64,000 nucleotides of DNA from Candidatus Alistipes merdigallinarum (GCA_019119305.1 DWXH01000031.1:62001-126000); one strand, 5' to 3'. Positions 47,312 through 56,116 are shown, numbered from the stretch's first letter. Numbers and translations: made by a program. Notes: generated by a model from the letters alone, not told the origin.

Positions 47312-47393
47312 GCGGATATGGCGTAATTGGTAGCCGCGTCAGACTTAGGATCTGATGCCTTCGGGCGTGGGGGTTCGAGTCCCTTTATCCGCA
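47312..47393 (+). tRNA. tRNA-Leu(UAG)
   Basis: An 82-nt class II cloverleaf: acceptor GCGGATA/TATCCGC with discriminator A, anticodon stem TCAGA/TCTGA around CTTAGGA (anticodon TAG), a long variable arm TGCCTTCGGGCGT and T-loop TTCGAGT. No CCA is encoded. Confidence 0.96.
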
Positions 47394-47401
47394 CAAACGA
47401 C

Positions 47402-47441
47402 AAAGACCGCCAAAACGTTTTCAAAAGGCGGTCCTCTTTTT
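47402..47441 (+). terminator. Terminator after tRNA-Leu
   Basis: A 7-bp GC-rich stem (47405-47411 with 47427-47433) is followed by CTCTTTTT. It lies between the tRNA and tig. Confidence 0.75.
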
Positions 47442-47472
47442 GTGACTAAGAGAACTACAAAATATTGAAACG

Positions 47473-48804
47473 ATGAATATTGTACGAGAAAATCTTGAGG
47501 ACCTCACTACTCTGCTCAAGGTAACCGTCGGAGAGGCCGACTACAACGAAGCGGTAGACAAAGCGCTGCGCACCTACAAACGCAAAGCCAACATTCCGGG
47601 CTTCCGTCCGGGTATGGTTCCGATGGGAATCATCAACAAGATGTACCGCAAAGGGGTAGTTGCCGAGGAGTCCTACCGCGCTGCATCGAAAGCCTGTGTA
47701 GACTACATCGAGAAAGAGAAACTCACCCTTGTGGGCGACATGATCCCAAGCGAAAAACAACAGCCGCTCGACTTCGACAACAACACCGAATACGAATTCG
47801 TTTTCGAAGTGGGAATCGCTCCGGAAATCACCATCAAACTCAGCAAGAAAGATAAGATTACCAAATACAACATCCAGGTCGAGGATAAAATGCGGGATGG
47901 TTACCGCTCTAACCTCATGAACCGTTATGGGAAGCTGGTCGATGTTGACAGCATCGAAAAAGAGGATGCACTCGAGGTTACCCTCGAACAGGGCGATCAT
48001 AAGGTAGAAGAGGCTTATGTCGGTTTGGTCGGCATGAACGACGAGGAACGTGCACCGTTCTTGGGCAAGAAAGTCGGCGACTCGATGGATGTCGACGTGA
48101 CCAAACTCTACAAAACGCCTGCACAACGTGCTGCTGCACTCGGTGTAAAAGAGAACGAACTGGAAGGCATGGATCCGAACTACAAACTTACTGTAACGAG
48201 AATCCGCCGGTTCGAGGCTCCCGAAATGAACGAAGAGTTTTTTAAAACGGCCTTCCCCGATGGTGACATCACGACCCCGGAGGCTTTCGAAGCTTATATC
48301 AACGAGCAAATTTCCCGTGACCTATCACGTGAAACCGAATTCCTGTTGCATATCGATGTCCGTAAATTCCTGTTAAAGAAAGCCAATCTCGTTATGCCCG
48401 AAGCCTTCCTGAAAAACTGGCTCTACACCATCAACGAAGGTAAATTCTCGATGGAAGAGATCGAAAAAGATTTCGCACAGTTCGTCGATATGATGCGCTG
48501 GAACCTTATTCAAAAACACTACATCGGCGAGTTGAAACTCGAGGTAACCCCTGAAGAGGCTACTGAAGAGGCAAAGAAGAGTGCAGCCGCACAATTTGCA
48601 TATTATGGTATTCCGAAGGTCGACGAAGAGACGTTGAGCAATTACGCCAAAAACATCTTGGCAAACAAAGAGGAAAACCGCAAGATCTACGAAAAACTTT
48701 TCGAGAACAAGGTTGTTGATGCAGTTCTTGAACAAGTTACAGTAAACGAGCAATCTGTATCTGCAGAAGATTTCGGGAAACTGGCACAGGAGGCACAGAA
48801 ATAA
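47473..48804 (+). CDS. tig: Trigger factor
   Basis: The 443-residue ribosome-bound chaperone meets nascent chains at the exit tunnel. The N-terminal ribosome-binding domain includes the signature region KANIPGFRPGMVPMG (the FRxGxxP loop). A middle PPIase-like domain follows at about 150-240 and a long helical C-terminal arm region thereafter. The middle domain is diverged from FKBP-type PPIases, as is usual in this phylum, so isomerase activity is doubtful. It starts 32 bases beyond the tRNA-Leu terminator and ends with its own hairpin. Confidence 0.93.
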   Translation: MNIVRENLEDLTTLLKVTVGEADYNEAVDKALRTYKRKANIPGFRPGMVPMGIINKMYRKGVVAEESYRAASKACVDYIEKEKLTLVGDMIPSEKQQPLDFDNNTEYEFVFEVGIAPEITIKLSKKDKITKYNIQVEDKMRDGYRSNLMNRYGKLVDVDSIEKEDALEVTLEQGDHKVEEAYVGLVGMNDEERAPFLGKKVGDSMDVDVTKLYKTPAQRAAALGVKENELEGMDPNYKLTVTRIRRFEAPEMNEEFFKTAFPDGDITTPEAFEAYINEQISRDLSRETEFLLHIDVRKFLLKKANLVMPEAFLKNWLYTINEGKFSMEEIEKDFAQFVDMMRWNLIQKHYIGELKLEVTPEEATEEAKKSAAAQFAYYGIPKVDEETLSNYAKNILANKEENRKIYEKLFENKVVDAVLEQVTVNEQSVSAEDFGKLAQEAQK

Positions 48805-48823
48805 CCGTTTTTTCTAAACCGAT

Positions 48824-48864
48824 AAAAATGCGACGGAGCGATACTTACTCCGTCGCATTTTTTA
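48824..48864 (+). terminator. Terminator of tig
   Basis: A stem pairs 48824-48838 with 48848-48862 (15 bp) and ends in a T-rich stretch, 20 bases after the tig stop. Confidence 0.9.
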
Positions 48865-49039
48865 TTTAACCTGATCCTTCTATATCTGGTCCCCAACCTA
48901 TCGCTGTTAAAAACGGTTCTGCTAAAAACACTCCCAGCCCTCTTTTGTCGGACCTGTATGGACAGAATCATCACAGGCATTCCGTACTGTTTTCTCCTGA
49001 ACACTTTTTTCCCTTTTCTCTTCAGATTACATTAGCTCA
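48865..49039. other. Intergenic segment between tig and ompA terminators
   Basis: The 307-base gap between the convergent tig and OmpA-like genes holds their two terminators. In the 175 bases between them I see no supported gene or structure. Confidence 0.6.
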
Positions 49040-49075
49040 AAAACACAAGAGGGCAGACACATGTCCGCCCTCTTG
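49040..49075 (-). terminator. Terminator of the OmpA-like gene
   Basis: Arms 49046-49059 and 49062-49075 pair over 14 positions with one mismatch and a 2-base loop. TGTGTTTTTG follows on the minus strand, about 65 bases past the stop. Confidence 0.75.
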
Positions 49076-49111
49076 ATTAAATTAAATAGTATAAACTTTT
49101 CCCGTCTCCGA

Positions 49112-50287
49112 TTATTTGTTGCTTTCTACGATAGCCACACGATTCAACGGAATTTCGGGGAATTTATCGGTACCACCCTTAGCTACGACTTCCAGTTGAG
49201 AAGCATCTACACCGAAACGATCAACCAACACTTTGCGAACTGCGTCAGCACGTTGTTGGCTCAAATACTGATTCCGTTTAGCAGAACCGGTAGCGCTGTC
49301 TGCATAACCTACAATCGTGAATTTCTTGTTCGGATAAGCTTTGATGTAGTTAGCTACATAACCCAGATTCATGATCTCTTGAGGAGTAATGGTGTAGCTT
49401 CCGATATTGAAGAACGTACCCATAATCGGACCTTCGATAGCCGGAGCAGCAGGAGCTTCTTTTACCTTATTCTTCTCAGCAGCCAGTTCGTCAGCCAAAC
49501 GTTTTGCTTCAGCTTTCGATTTAGCCAATTCGTCTTCCAAAGAGGCAATCTTGTTGTTGTACGGAGTGTAGTCTGCAGGAACAGCAACGGTAGGACGGTT
49601 AAATCCACGACGGTTCAATTTGAATGTCAAACCGGCAGTAACGGTGAACATACCTTCGCTTTTCGCTGCACGAGCAACATGCTCGAAACGTTGGTTAACC
49701 ACCATTTGTTTTACTTCAAGGTTCAAATCCACCAAATTACCCAAACGGATGTTGTTCAACAAACCGTAAGTAAAAGCGAATTCATTTTTAAACAAGTTGT
49801 TTGCAGCAGAACGGGCCCAACCGAAACCTACATAAGGTACGAAATTCCATGTACGAGTCTCCTTATACCCACCGATAGCGTTTGAGATATTCCACATCAC
49901 ATCGCCGTGCAGATTCATCACATTGAACTTCTCCTGATACATACCTTTCGAATCGGGACCTTTAGAAGATACTGCATAGGGGCTACGGAAGCCTTCCCAA
50001 CCGTTGGCTTTAAGACCCGAGTATTGCACACGCAAACCCACGCACGGAGTAATCCATTTACCCACAGAAACATCCAGCGCCGGAGCGACGTGATTTCCAT
50101 AGCTATCACTTTCTCCTTGATAGACGTTGATACCTCCGGCAACTCCGATAAAGATATTATCGAACAAGCGATTGGTCAAATAAGGACCTCTCTTGGTTTG
50201 TGCCTCCATCAGTCCGTCATCTTGGGCAAGAGCCGGAGCTGCAGAAACAACCAACATTACCATAGTTGCGATCAGATACTTTTTCAT
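49112..50287 (-). CDS. OmpA-family outer-membrane protein
   Basis: The 391-residue protein has a signal peptide ending APALAQ, an N-terminal beta-barrel of about 200 residues (aromatic, alternating strands such as WNFVPYVGFGWARSA), a coiled-coil linker (about 235-265, DELAKSKAEAKRLADELAAE), and a C-terminal peptidoglycan-binding OmpA domain. The latter has FTIVGYADSATGSAKRN and LSQQRADAVRKVL. It should tether the outer membrane to the cell wall and is probably abundant. A good -7 box lies about 220 bases upstream of the start, implying a long 5' leader. Confidence 0.93.
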   Translation of the reverse strand: MKKYLIATMVMLVVSAAPALAQDDGLMEAQTKRGPYLTNRLFDNIFIGVAGGINVYQGESDSYGNHVAPALDVSVGKWITPCVGLRVQYSGLKANGWEGFRSPYAVSSKGPDSKGMYQEKFNVMNLHGDVMWNISNAIGGYKETRTWNFVPYVGFGWARSAANNLFKNEFAFTYGLLNNIRLGNLVDLNLEVKQMVVNQRFEHVARAAKSEGMFTVTAGLTFKLNRRGFNRPTVAVPADYTPYNNKIASLEDELAKSKAEAKRLADELAAEKNKVKEAPAAPAIEGPIMGTFFNIGSYTITPQEIMNLGYVANYIKAYPNKKFTIVGYADSATGSAKRNQYLSQQRADAVRKVLVDRFGVDASQLEVVAKGGTDKFPEIPLNRVAIVESNK

Positions 50288-50591
50288 AATACAACTGTTT
50301 TAGATTTAAAAATACTGTTAATACATTTCACAACACTTTCAAGGCTTCATAAAAATATCCGGTAACCGCATTCATGACATTCAAACCGTATCCTCATGAA
50401 AAACCATTGACGTACTCAACTCTCTATTTCAAATAAACTGCCAAACGCTAAAAAATCAGCATGAATCTTCATCTTTACAAAAAAGACAAACTCCACTTGC
50501 TAATACAAATATATACTATTATTCAATATTTTCCCAATTTTCTCCAAAAAAAGAGCAATTTATTTTCACTCGGAATAAATTGTTTCTTTTT
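50288..50591. other. Intergenic leader region upstream of the OmpA-like gene
   Basis: The 348-base space between the OmpA-like gene and tRNA-Pro(CGG) has no coding region. It contains the putative OmpA promoter at 50506-50513 and, at its far end, the tRNA promoter. The roughly 220 bases next to the ompA start would be untranslated leader. Confidence 0.5.
50506..50513 (-). promoter_or_regulatory. Candidate distal -7 element for the OmpA-like gene
   Basis: The minus strand reads TATATTTG, an exact match, 219 bases before the start codon. It is the only exact match in the gap on that strand that I found. Confidence 0.45.
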
Positions 50592-50622
50592 TTTGACGAT
50601 GAACAAATAATTACTATATTTG
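50592..50622 (+). promoter_or_regulatory. Promoter of tRNA-Pro(CGG)
   Basis: TTTG (50592-50595) and TATATTTG (50615-50622) are exactly 19 bases apart, ending 13 bases before the tRNA. Confidence 0.85.
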
Positions 50623-50635
50623 CGGTCGATTTGTA

Positions 50636-50710
50636 CGGGGTGTAGCGCAGTCCGGTTAGCGCGCCAGCTTCGGGAGTTGGAGGTCCCGGGTTCGAATCCC
50701 GGTACCCCGA
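50636..50710 (+). tRNA. tRNA-Pro(CGG)
   Basis: A 75-nt cloverleaf with acceptor CGGGGTG/TACCCCG, discriminator A, anticodon stem CCAGC/GTTGG around TTCGGGA (anticodon CGG) and T-loop TTCGAAT. It has the same 5' half as tRNA-Pro(UGG). Confidence 0.96.
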
Positions 50711-50712
50711 CA

Positions 50713-50757
50713 AACAAGAAAGAGAACATTCGATGAATGTTCTCTTTCTTGTTATCT
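50713..50757 (+). terminator. Terminator after tRNA-Pro(CGG)
   Basis: A perfect 19-bp stem (50713-50731 with 50735-50753, 3-base loop) starts 3 bases after the tRNA; its 3' arm is T-rich (TTCTTGTT). Confidence 0.85.
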
Positions 50758-50818
50758 TCCCCCAACGGGAATCATTTTCCTTTTTACATTTAATAAAGAT
50801 CAAGGCTTAAAGATATAT

Positions 50819-51412
50819 TTACAAAGGACGGCGATTGTGTAAGGCATGGGCAATGGTCAGCTCATCGGCATAATCGAGTTCGTCACCGAAACCGATACCC
50901 CGAGCTATCGAAGTCAATTTGACATCTCCATACTCCTGAATCCTTCGGGCGATATAAAATGAGGTCGTCTCGCCTTCAACCGTTGTACTCAATGCAAGAA
51001 TTACCTCCTGAACCTCCCCTCGGGCAATCCGATCAAGCAAAAGATCGACTTTCAGATCAGACGGACCGACACCCTGCATCGGCGATATTACACCTCCAAG
51101 CACATGATAGACGCCGTTATACTGCCTCGTTTGCTCGATCGACAAAACGTCTTTGACCTGCTCGACCACACACACAAGCGTATGATCTCGGGTCGGATCG
51201 GAACATATTTCGCACTTTTCTCCGTCTGACAGATTATTACAACAGGAACAATAGCGAATTCCGCTACGGAACCGGACAAGCGAACGACTCATCAGCTCCA
51301 CATCGTGTTCTTCCATACGCAACAGATGCATCGCCAACCGGAGTGCTGTCCGACGTCCTATACCGGGCAGTCTCGAAAATTCACCCACGACTTCATCGAG
51401 CAACTTTGCCAT
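50819..51412 (-). CDS. recR: Recombination protein RecR
   Basis: RecR clamps DNA with RecO in RecF-pathway repair. The 197-residue protein has the N-terminal helix-hairpin-helix (FSRLPGIGRRTALR), the zinc motif with Cys55-x2-Cys58 and Cys67-x2-Cys70, and the Toprim domain (LVCVVEQVKDVLSIEQT, ALSTTVEGETT, ARGIGFGDELDY). It lies 24 bases after batE on the same strand. Length and motifs are standard. Confidence 0.96.
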   Translation of the reverse strand: MAKLLDEVVGEFSRLPGIGRRTALRLAMHLLRMEEHDVELMSRSLVRFRSGIRYCSCCNNLSDGEKCEICSDPTRDHTLVCVVEQVKDVLSIEQTRQYNGVYHVLGGVISPMQGVGPSDLKVDLLLDRIARGEVQEVILALSTTVEGETTSFYIARRIQEYGDVKLTSIARGIGFGDELDYADELTIAHALHNRRPL

Positions 51413-51436
51413 ATATCCCCCGTTCCGTTTGCTCCG

Positions 51437-52207
51437 TTAATCGATCATTTCGATGGATGCCGTTTCAACCCATCCCTTGTTTCCATCGGCGATACGGATT
51501 TCCCGCCAGTCGCCAAGTTTCCCCTCCACGTGCACTTTCGTGCCCTCATGCAGGACGAAAATATCCTTGCTCCCTTCGTCAGGCGAACTTTTCACGGGTG
51601 CAGCCGTAGCCATAACTATCGCCTCTTGGGGATTCAACTGCGCGCTACGTTCCACAGAGGCGTAAAAAACCGATGCGACAAAAAGCAAAACGGACACCAC
51701 GGCCCCGTAAAATCCGATTTTCTGCCACATCATTCGGCGCAGCAACAGATAGGCTCCTACACCGACCAGCATCAATGCAAAAAAGACCAAGCTCAGAACC
51801 GCCCAGGCATTACCGCTCAGGCTCCTTCCCAAATTGATCAGCCATCGTTTGACAAAAAACACGGGGACCTCCTCGATCTTATCCTGCACATAGGTATTCG
51901 CGATGGAAAGGTTGTATCGGATATCATCGTTCCCAGGTGCAAGTTTCAAAGCCTTATTATAATTCAAAATTGCACGGCCGTTCATGCCCTTCTTGAAATA
52001 GGCATTTCCCAGATTCAAATAGAGTTTTGCACTTTCATAACCCGAATCGAGCAACTGTTCGTACTTTTTGATAGCTGTTTCATAATCCGCCCCGATATAG
52101 GCAGTATTGGCACTGTCCCATGCCGCAACCGCCACATCATTTTTTGCACAAACAGATGTACTGCAAAGTGCAACGAAAGACACTATGACTACGATTATTC
52201 TTTTCAT
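51437..52207 (-). CDS. batE: BatE-like TPR protein with SH3-type C-terminus
   Basis: The 256-residue protein has a signal peptide (ending SVCAK), two to three TPR repeats (about 28-100: AIKKYEQLLDSGY, LYLNLGNAYFKKG, ILNYNKALKLAPG), two transmembrane helices (about 130-155 and 162-182) and a C-terminal bacterial SH3-like domain (VHVEGKLGDWREIRI, GWV). This matches BatE of the Bacteroides aerotolerance operon. It starts 19 bases after batD. ATG 52207 is preferred; the frame extends three codons further. Confidence 0.85.
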   Translation of the reverse strand: MKRIIVVIVSFVALCSTSVCAKNDVAVAAWDSANTAYIGADYETAIKKYEQLLDSGYESAKLYLNLGNAYFKKGMNGRAILNYNKALKLAPGNDDIRYNLSIANTYVQDKIEEVPVFFVKRWLINLGRSLSGNAWAVLSLVFFALMLVGVGAYLLLRRMMWQKIGFYGAVVSVLLFVASVFYASVERSAQLNPQEAIVMATAAPVKSSPDEGSKDIFVLHEGTKVHVEGKLGDWREIRIADGNKGWVETASIEMID

Positions 52208-52226
52208 ACCATTCATCTCCCTGCTT

Positions 52227-54071
52227 TTACTTCTTTATAACCGACTCGAGCTTCGACAGAATAGCTGCTGCCGAACGATACACTTCGCTCATCTGCCCCG
52301 AAGAGGAGGGCGAGTATTGCGCATACTCACACGTTGTAATCGTATCGATAAAACGTGCGATCTGTTCGGGAGCGACCCCCCGTTTCTGCAACTCTTCGCG
52401 GATATTATCTTTAGTGAGATTCGAAACCGGAATATTCAACTTATCGCTCATATACCCCCAGAAAGCACGTAACATCTCTTCATAAAACGGCTTTTCTTCC
52501 CCGTTCTCCATATATTGGAGAGCCATTTTCAAACGCTGCAAGGCAACTTTATTTGCTTTCCTGTTGCGAATCAGAATCGTGTTCTGCATATCCTGCAAAT
52601 GTTTTTTCAGGAAAACATAACCTCCCGCACAAGCAGCCAGAATCAGCAACAACGCGATAAAATACCAGATACTTCCGAAAAATACATTCCCAATCCGCCG
52701 CAATCCGGGATTATCGAGCCGAATGAACCGGATATCCCGATCGAGAATTTTCAGATCCTCTTTATTGATTCCACTGATAACGCTACCGCCAGAGAGACCT
52801 GTCCCCGTCGAATCCGGGCGGACCTCAACATTGAACACTCCGGTCGACAAGGTCACATATTTCGCCGCTGAGGGATCAAAATAGCTGAACTCCACCGGGC
52901 CAATCGTATAACGTCCTTCCGCCCTCGGAATAAACGGATATTCGAATTGACGATAACCGGTAATTCCGTTCGCATTATGGGTCAGGCTTTCGGTGGTCTT
53001 TTTGTTGTACTGTTCGAACGAAGAGGGCATCTGGATCTCCGGAGCCTGAATCAACGGCAGGTTTCCATTTCCGGAGAGCTTCAGCACAAAATTATTCGAC
53101 GCATTTGCCGAGACGCTCTGGTTATCGACATTCCCAGTCATTTGGAACTGGCCGACTGCTCCGTTGAATGAAGCGGGCGCCCCTGCGGGAAAATCCTTTA
53201 CCGTAATGGCGATCGGAGACGACACAAGGTCCTTCCGCACCTCTTGTATCTGCTGCCCTCCGCCAAAAAAGTCATCGAACAACGACTGCGGCCGTTGGGA
53301 TTGCACCACAATCTGTGCAATAGCCGTCAGACTGAACTGTTCGATATGAAGCTGTCCCGATTGCTGTGGGTAAAGCAACACCTCTTTAATTACACGCGAA
53401 CTATAATCCTTCCCATTAAGCGTCTCGCGTTGCCAATCGTATCCGCTGACATCCAGCTCCTGAGTCCAGAAGCCATTGAAAGCGGGAAACTTTATATTTT
53501 CGACCCGGCCAAGCTGTACTCGTGTATAGATTTTGAATACCGCCCGTACCGGTTGCCCTTTATAAACCGTATTGCGGTCAACCGCCACACGTACCAACAA
53601 ATCGTCGGCCCCCACTTTGTTTGATGGTACAAACCCGGCATCGGAACTTTGGCTACCTCCATTTCCACTACTCTGGTTTCCTCCGTCAATCACCTCGATA
53701 TTGATCGGTTTGGTCGAATAAGTTTTCCCGTCCACCGTTGCCGTAGCCCCTGAGATGGTCGCATTCCCCACGGCATTGGCCTGCAACACATAGGTATATG
53801 TATATGAGGACTTTTTTGTTACATTATTGTTGATGATCGACACCGACGTACCCTCAGAAAGGGTAGGTCCGGCCAACACCTCCACACCGGTAAATGTTGC
53901 GGGAGGCGTAAATTGAGATGGTTTGGCATTGAGCGAAAACTCGATCCGGAAAGCCTCTCCCGAAGCCACGACAGAGGGTGCGTCCACATTGAATTCGACA
54001 TCTTGCCCCCGCACGACCGCCGACAGCAGCAGGCACACCGCAACTCCTATATATTTCATCAAACGTAACAT
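52227..54071 (-). CDS. batD: BatD-like protein (aerotolerance operon)
   Basis: The 614-residue protein has a signal peptide ending VRGQ, a long extracytoplasmic beta-rich region with Ig-like repeats (FNVDAPSVVASGEAFRIEFS; VDRNTVYKGQPVRAVFKIYT), one transmembrane helix near 470-495 and a cytoplasmic helical tail. This is the BatD arrangement; BatA-E loci affect oxygen tolerance in Bacteroides fragilis. Start may be ATG 54071 or 54059. No batA, batB, batC or MoxR gene precedes it: the next gene upstream is divergent and unrelated. batD-batE-recR appear to be one transcript. Confidence 0.88.
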   Translation of the reverse strand: MLRLMKYIGVAVCLLLSAVVRGQDVEFNVDAPSVVASGEAFRIEFSLNAKPSQFTPPATFTGVEVLAGPTLSEGTSVSIINNNVTKKSSYTYTYVLQANAVGNATISGATATVDGKTYSTKPINIEVIDGGNQSSGNGGSQSSDAGFVPSNKVGADDLLVRVAVDRNTVYKGQPVRAVFKIYTRVQLGRVENIKFPAFNGFWTQELDVSGYDWQRETLNGKDYSSRVIKEVLLYPQQSGQLHIEQFSLTAIAQIVVQSQRPQSLFDDFFGGGQQIQEVRKDLVSSPIAITVKDFPAGAPASFNGAVGQFQMTGNVDNQSVSANASNNFVLKLSGNGNLPLIQAPEIQMPSSFEQYNKKTTESLTHNANGITGYRQFEYPFIPRAEGRYTIGPVEFSYFDPSAAKYVTLSTGVFNVEVRPDSTGTGLSGGSVISGINKEDLKILDRDIRFIRLDNPGLRRIGNVFFGSIWYFIALLLILAACAGGYVFLKKHLQDMQNTILIRNRKANKVALQRLKMALQYMENGEEKPFYEEMLRAFWGYMSDKLNIPVSNLTKDNIREELQKRGVAPEQIARFIDTITTCEYAQYSPSSSGQMSEVYRSAAAILSKLESVIKK

Positions 54072-54095
54072 ATCCTAATAAAATCAATTCGTCCG

Positions 54096-54103
54096 CAAAA
54101 ATA
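54096..54103 (-). promoter_or_regulatory. -7 promoter element for batD-batE-recR
   Basis: The minus strand reads TATTTTTG, matching TAnnTTTG, 25 bases before the batD ATG. It supports transcription starting at batD. Confidence 0.55.
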
Positions 54104-54288
54104 ACTGTTTTTATAATATTGTGAAACAGATAACTGACATTTAAACCCGGCTGTCATAATAAAACGGCATTCGTGATCCGCATATTGTCCCACAAATCGA
54201 AAAACGCGAAAAGGATTTGCACAAACCCCTTTTTCTTTCTAATTTTGAAGACAGACATCCCGTCTCGGACACAATAAACTCATGGCTC

Positions 54289-55113
54289 ATGACAAAGGGT
54301 CGATTGCTTTTTCTCCTCTTATCGGTCGGCATCTATATCGGATGCGCGAACCCGTTTGCAAGAAAGAGCGACACCCTGACTTCGGATTCGATCCTCCGCC
54401 TCGACAGCCTGCTTCCTTATGAACTTACCGAACCGGTTTACACGTCAACCGATTCGCTGCGGTTACAGTTGCACGGAGCACTCTACGAAGCCCCAGACCC
54501 GAACGATTCAATCTCTCTGCTCCAAATCGAACACAACATTTATGCCGGAGACACACTCCCGTGTTACCGCTATATCGAACACAATCGCGCCCATCCGGTT
54601 TACCGATGGTTCGAGAACGACTCGCTCAAAAAACGCCTTCCGCAAAGCAACCCACAGACCGGAACAGTTCCTCCGGTCCCCGGCACAGGCAGTGTCTTAT
54701 CTCTGCCTGCCGGTATAGACTCCTCCGCATGGGCAACCTATAAGGGTTTCTGGATCCCGGTTTATAGATACCCCGAACGGGAGGGATACTACATCGACTT
54801 CCCGAACCGGAGAACCGAATTCTGGCAAATTGCGGATTCAACCTACACTCATTTCGACGGTTCTAAGTGCGAATGCCGCACGATGCAGGAGCTCAAAGCC
54901 GACTCATCCGGCAACTTCCGGATCCGCGTAGCAGATGAACAGATCGATTTCCGACTGATCGACGAACGGTGCACTCTGTACAGGAAAACCACAAACAACC
55001 AGTTTCCCTATTACGTGATCCCGGCCGCAAATGTCCGCATGTTCGACATGATCCGATACGCCACCCCGTCCCGTCATGCGATCGAAGGATTCGAAAAGGT
55101 CCGAGAAGAATAA
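54289..55113 (+). CDS. Lipoprotein of unknown function, tandem copy 1
   Basis: The 274-residue lipoprotein (signal ending IYIGC at Cys19) is not a family I recognise. The ATG at 54289 gives the signal; a longer frame starts at 54217. Its core is shared with the next gene: YRYIEHNRAHPVYRWF followed by DSLKKR (from about residue 93), IDSS then YKGFWIPVY, LYRKT, and PAANVRMFDMIRYA near the end. These aligned blocks keep order and spacing, so the two are tandem paralogues. About 14 bases separate them. Aspartate- and serine-rich segments (DSLLPYE, STDSLRLQ) suggest an exposed surface protein. Confidence 0.8.
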   Translation: MTKGRLLFLLLSVGIYIGCANPFARKSDTLTSDSILRLDSLLPYELTEPVYTSTDSLRLQLHGALYEAPDPNDSISLLQIEHNIYAGDTLPCYRYIEHNRAHPVYRWFENDSLKKRLPQSNPQTGTVPPVPGTGSVLSLPAGIDSSAWATYKGFWIPVYRYPEREGYYIDFPNRRTEFWQIADSTYTHFDGSKCECRTMQELKADSSGNFRIRVADEQIDFRLIDERCTLYRKTTNNQFPYYVIPAANVRMFDMIRYATPSRHAIEGFEKVREE

Positions 55114-55126
55114 ACTCCGCTACGAC

Positions 55127-55996
55127 ATGAAACGATTACTCCATATTCCATTGTTATTCACCCTGCTGCTGTCCGGTTGCCAACAGATCGAGACATGGTT
55201 CGCACGGATCGTTCATCCGCAGAGAGACTCCGCTGCCGTTATCGATTCTGCGGCTTTAGCACGCAGGGAGGCAATCCGGGCAGCGGAGCTTGCTTTCAAA
55301 CAAGCCGTAACAGACTCTATACGGAACCAACCGGGCGGAACTTTCAACGACTATCCGACACCTCCTACCCCATTCGATTCAATCACGGTAATCCAGACTC
55401 AATACGGGGAAAAAGGAGGTGCACCGTTCCGCCAATACACCTACATCGACCACAGCCGTGCTTCATCCGCCCAACGGTGGTTCAGCGCCGATTCGTTGCG
55501 AAAACGGTTCGAACGTTTCATGACCGAGGAGGGCGGCGGGAAAATCGCCTACGAACGTGCCTTGCAACGGTGCCTCGCCCGCCAGGTCGAAACGCACATC
55601 GACTCCTCGATCACCCGCTACACCGGTTTCTGGATCCATGTATACCCACACGACGGAAAGTTCTATCTGGAAGACGATCCCGAATGGAAATATGCCTGGC
55701 ATCTGAACGACTCGCTGTATATGAATCTGACCAAAAGCGGCCCCCGTCCGGTGCGCATCGTTTCGTTCAAGGAGCTCGACAACGGCGGATTTTCATTCCA
55801 GACGACCGAAGAGAAGATGGTCTTTACCCCGGTAAAGGGATACCGGGACCTGTACCGCATGACCCTCGACGGTATTTTTTACAAGCAGATGGGGTATGCC
55901 GTTCCGGCCGACACCTACTTCCGATACGACATCATCCGCTATACGGGCAATACTCCCGATCATTTCATCCCCATCGAGAAGGAAGATGAGCAATAA
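55127..55996 (+). CDS. Lipoprotein of unknown function, tandem copy 2
   Basis: The 289-residue lipoprotein has a signal ending LLLSGC (Cys19) at the ATG 55127; an upstream frame start at 55076 overlaps copy 1 and is unlikely. Conserved with copy 1 are YTYIDHSRASSAQRWF then DSLRKR (from about 104), IDSS then YTGFWIHVY, DLYRMT, and PADTYFRYDIIRYT. Between the two N-terminal blocks it has a longer Glu/Arg-rich helical insert (RFMTEEGGGKIAYERALQR). A hairpin follows at 55999. Function is unknown; a substrate- or wall-binding surface role is a guess. Confidence 0.8.
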   Translation: MKRLLHIPLLFTLLLSGCQQIETWFARIVHPQRDSAAVIDSAALARREAIRAAELAFKQAVTDSIRNQPGGTFNDYPTPPTPFDSITVIQTQYGEKGGAPFRQYTYIDHSRASSAQRWFSADSLRKRFERFMTEEGGGKIAYERALQRCLARQVETHIDSSITRYTGFWIHVYPHDGKFYLEDDPEWKYAWHLNDSLYMNLTKSGPRPVRIVSFKELDNGGFSFQTTEEKMVFTPVKGYRDLYRMTLDGIFYKQMGYAVPADTYFRYDIIRYTGNTPDHFIPIEKEDEQ

Positions 55997-55998
55997 AC

Positions 55999-56042
55999 AG
56001 ATTTGAGGGGGTGCATATCCGAATATGCACCCCCTCAAATCT
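55999..56042. terminator. Long perfect hairpin between lipoprotein and fumarase genes
   Basis: A perfect 20-bp stem (55999-56018 with 56023-56042) and 4-base loop lies 2 bases after the copy 2 stop and about 75 beyond the fumarase stop. No T tract follows on either strand, so strength as an intrinsic terminator is uncertain; a 3'-end stabiliser is an alternative. Confidence 0.65.
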
Positions 56043-56116
56043 ATATCGAAGAGCCCGTCCGATCCGATTCCGCCCGACCGGCGCAATCCGAACCCGACGC
56101 CTCGATAGTTCAGAAA

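Noticed and set aside
50519-50803. Minus-strand frame containing GYRDSNPGPPTPEAG
   Set aside because: This is the well-known artefact of translating the complement of a tRNA gene (tRNA-Pro at 50636).
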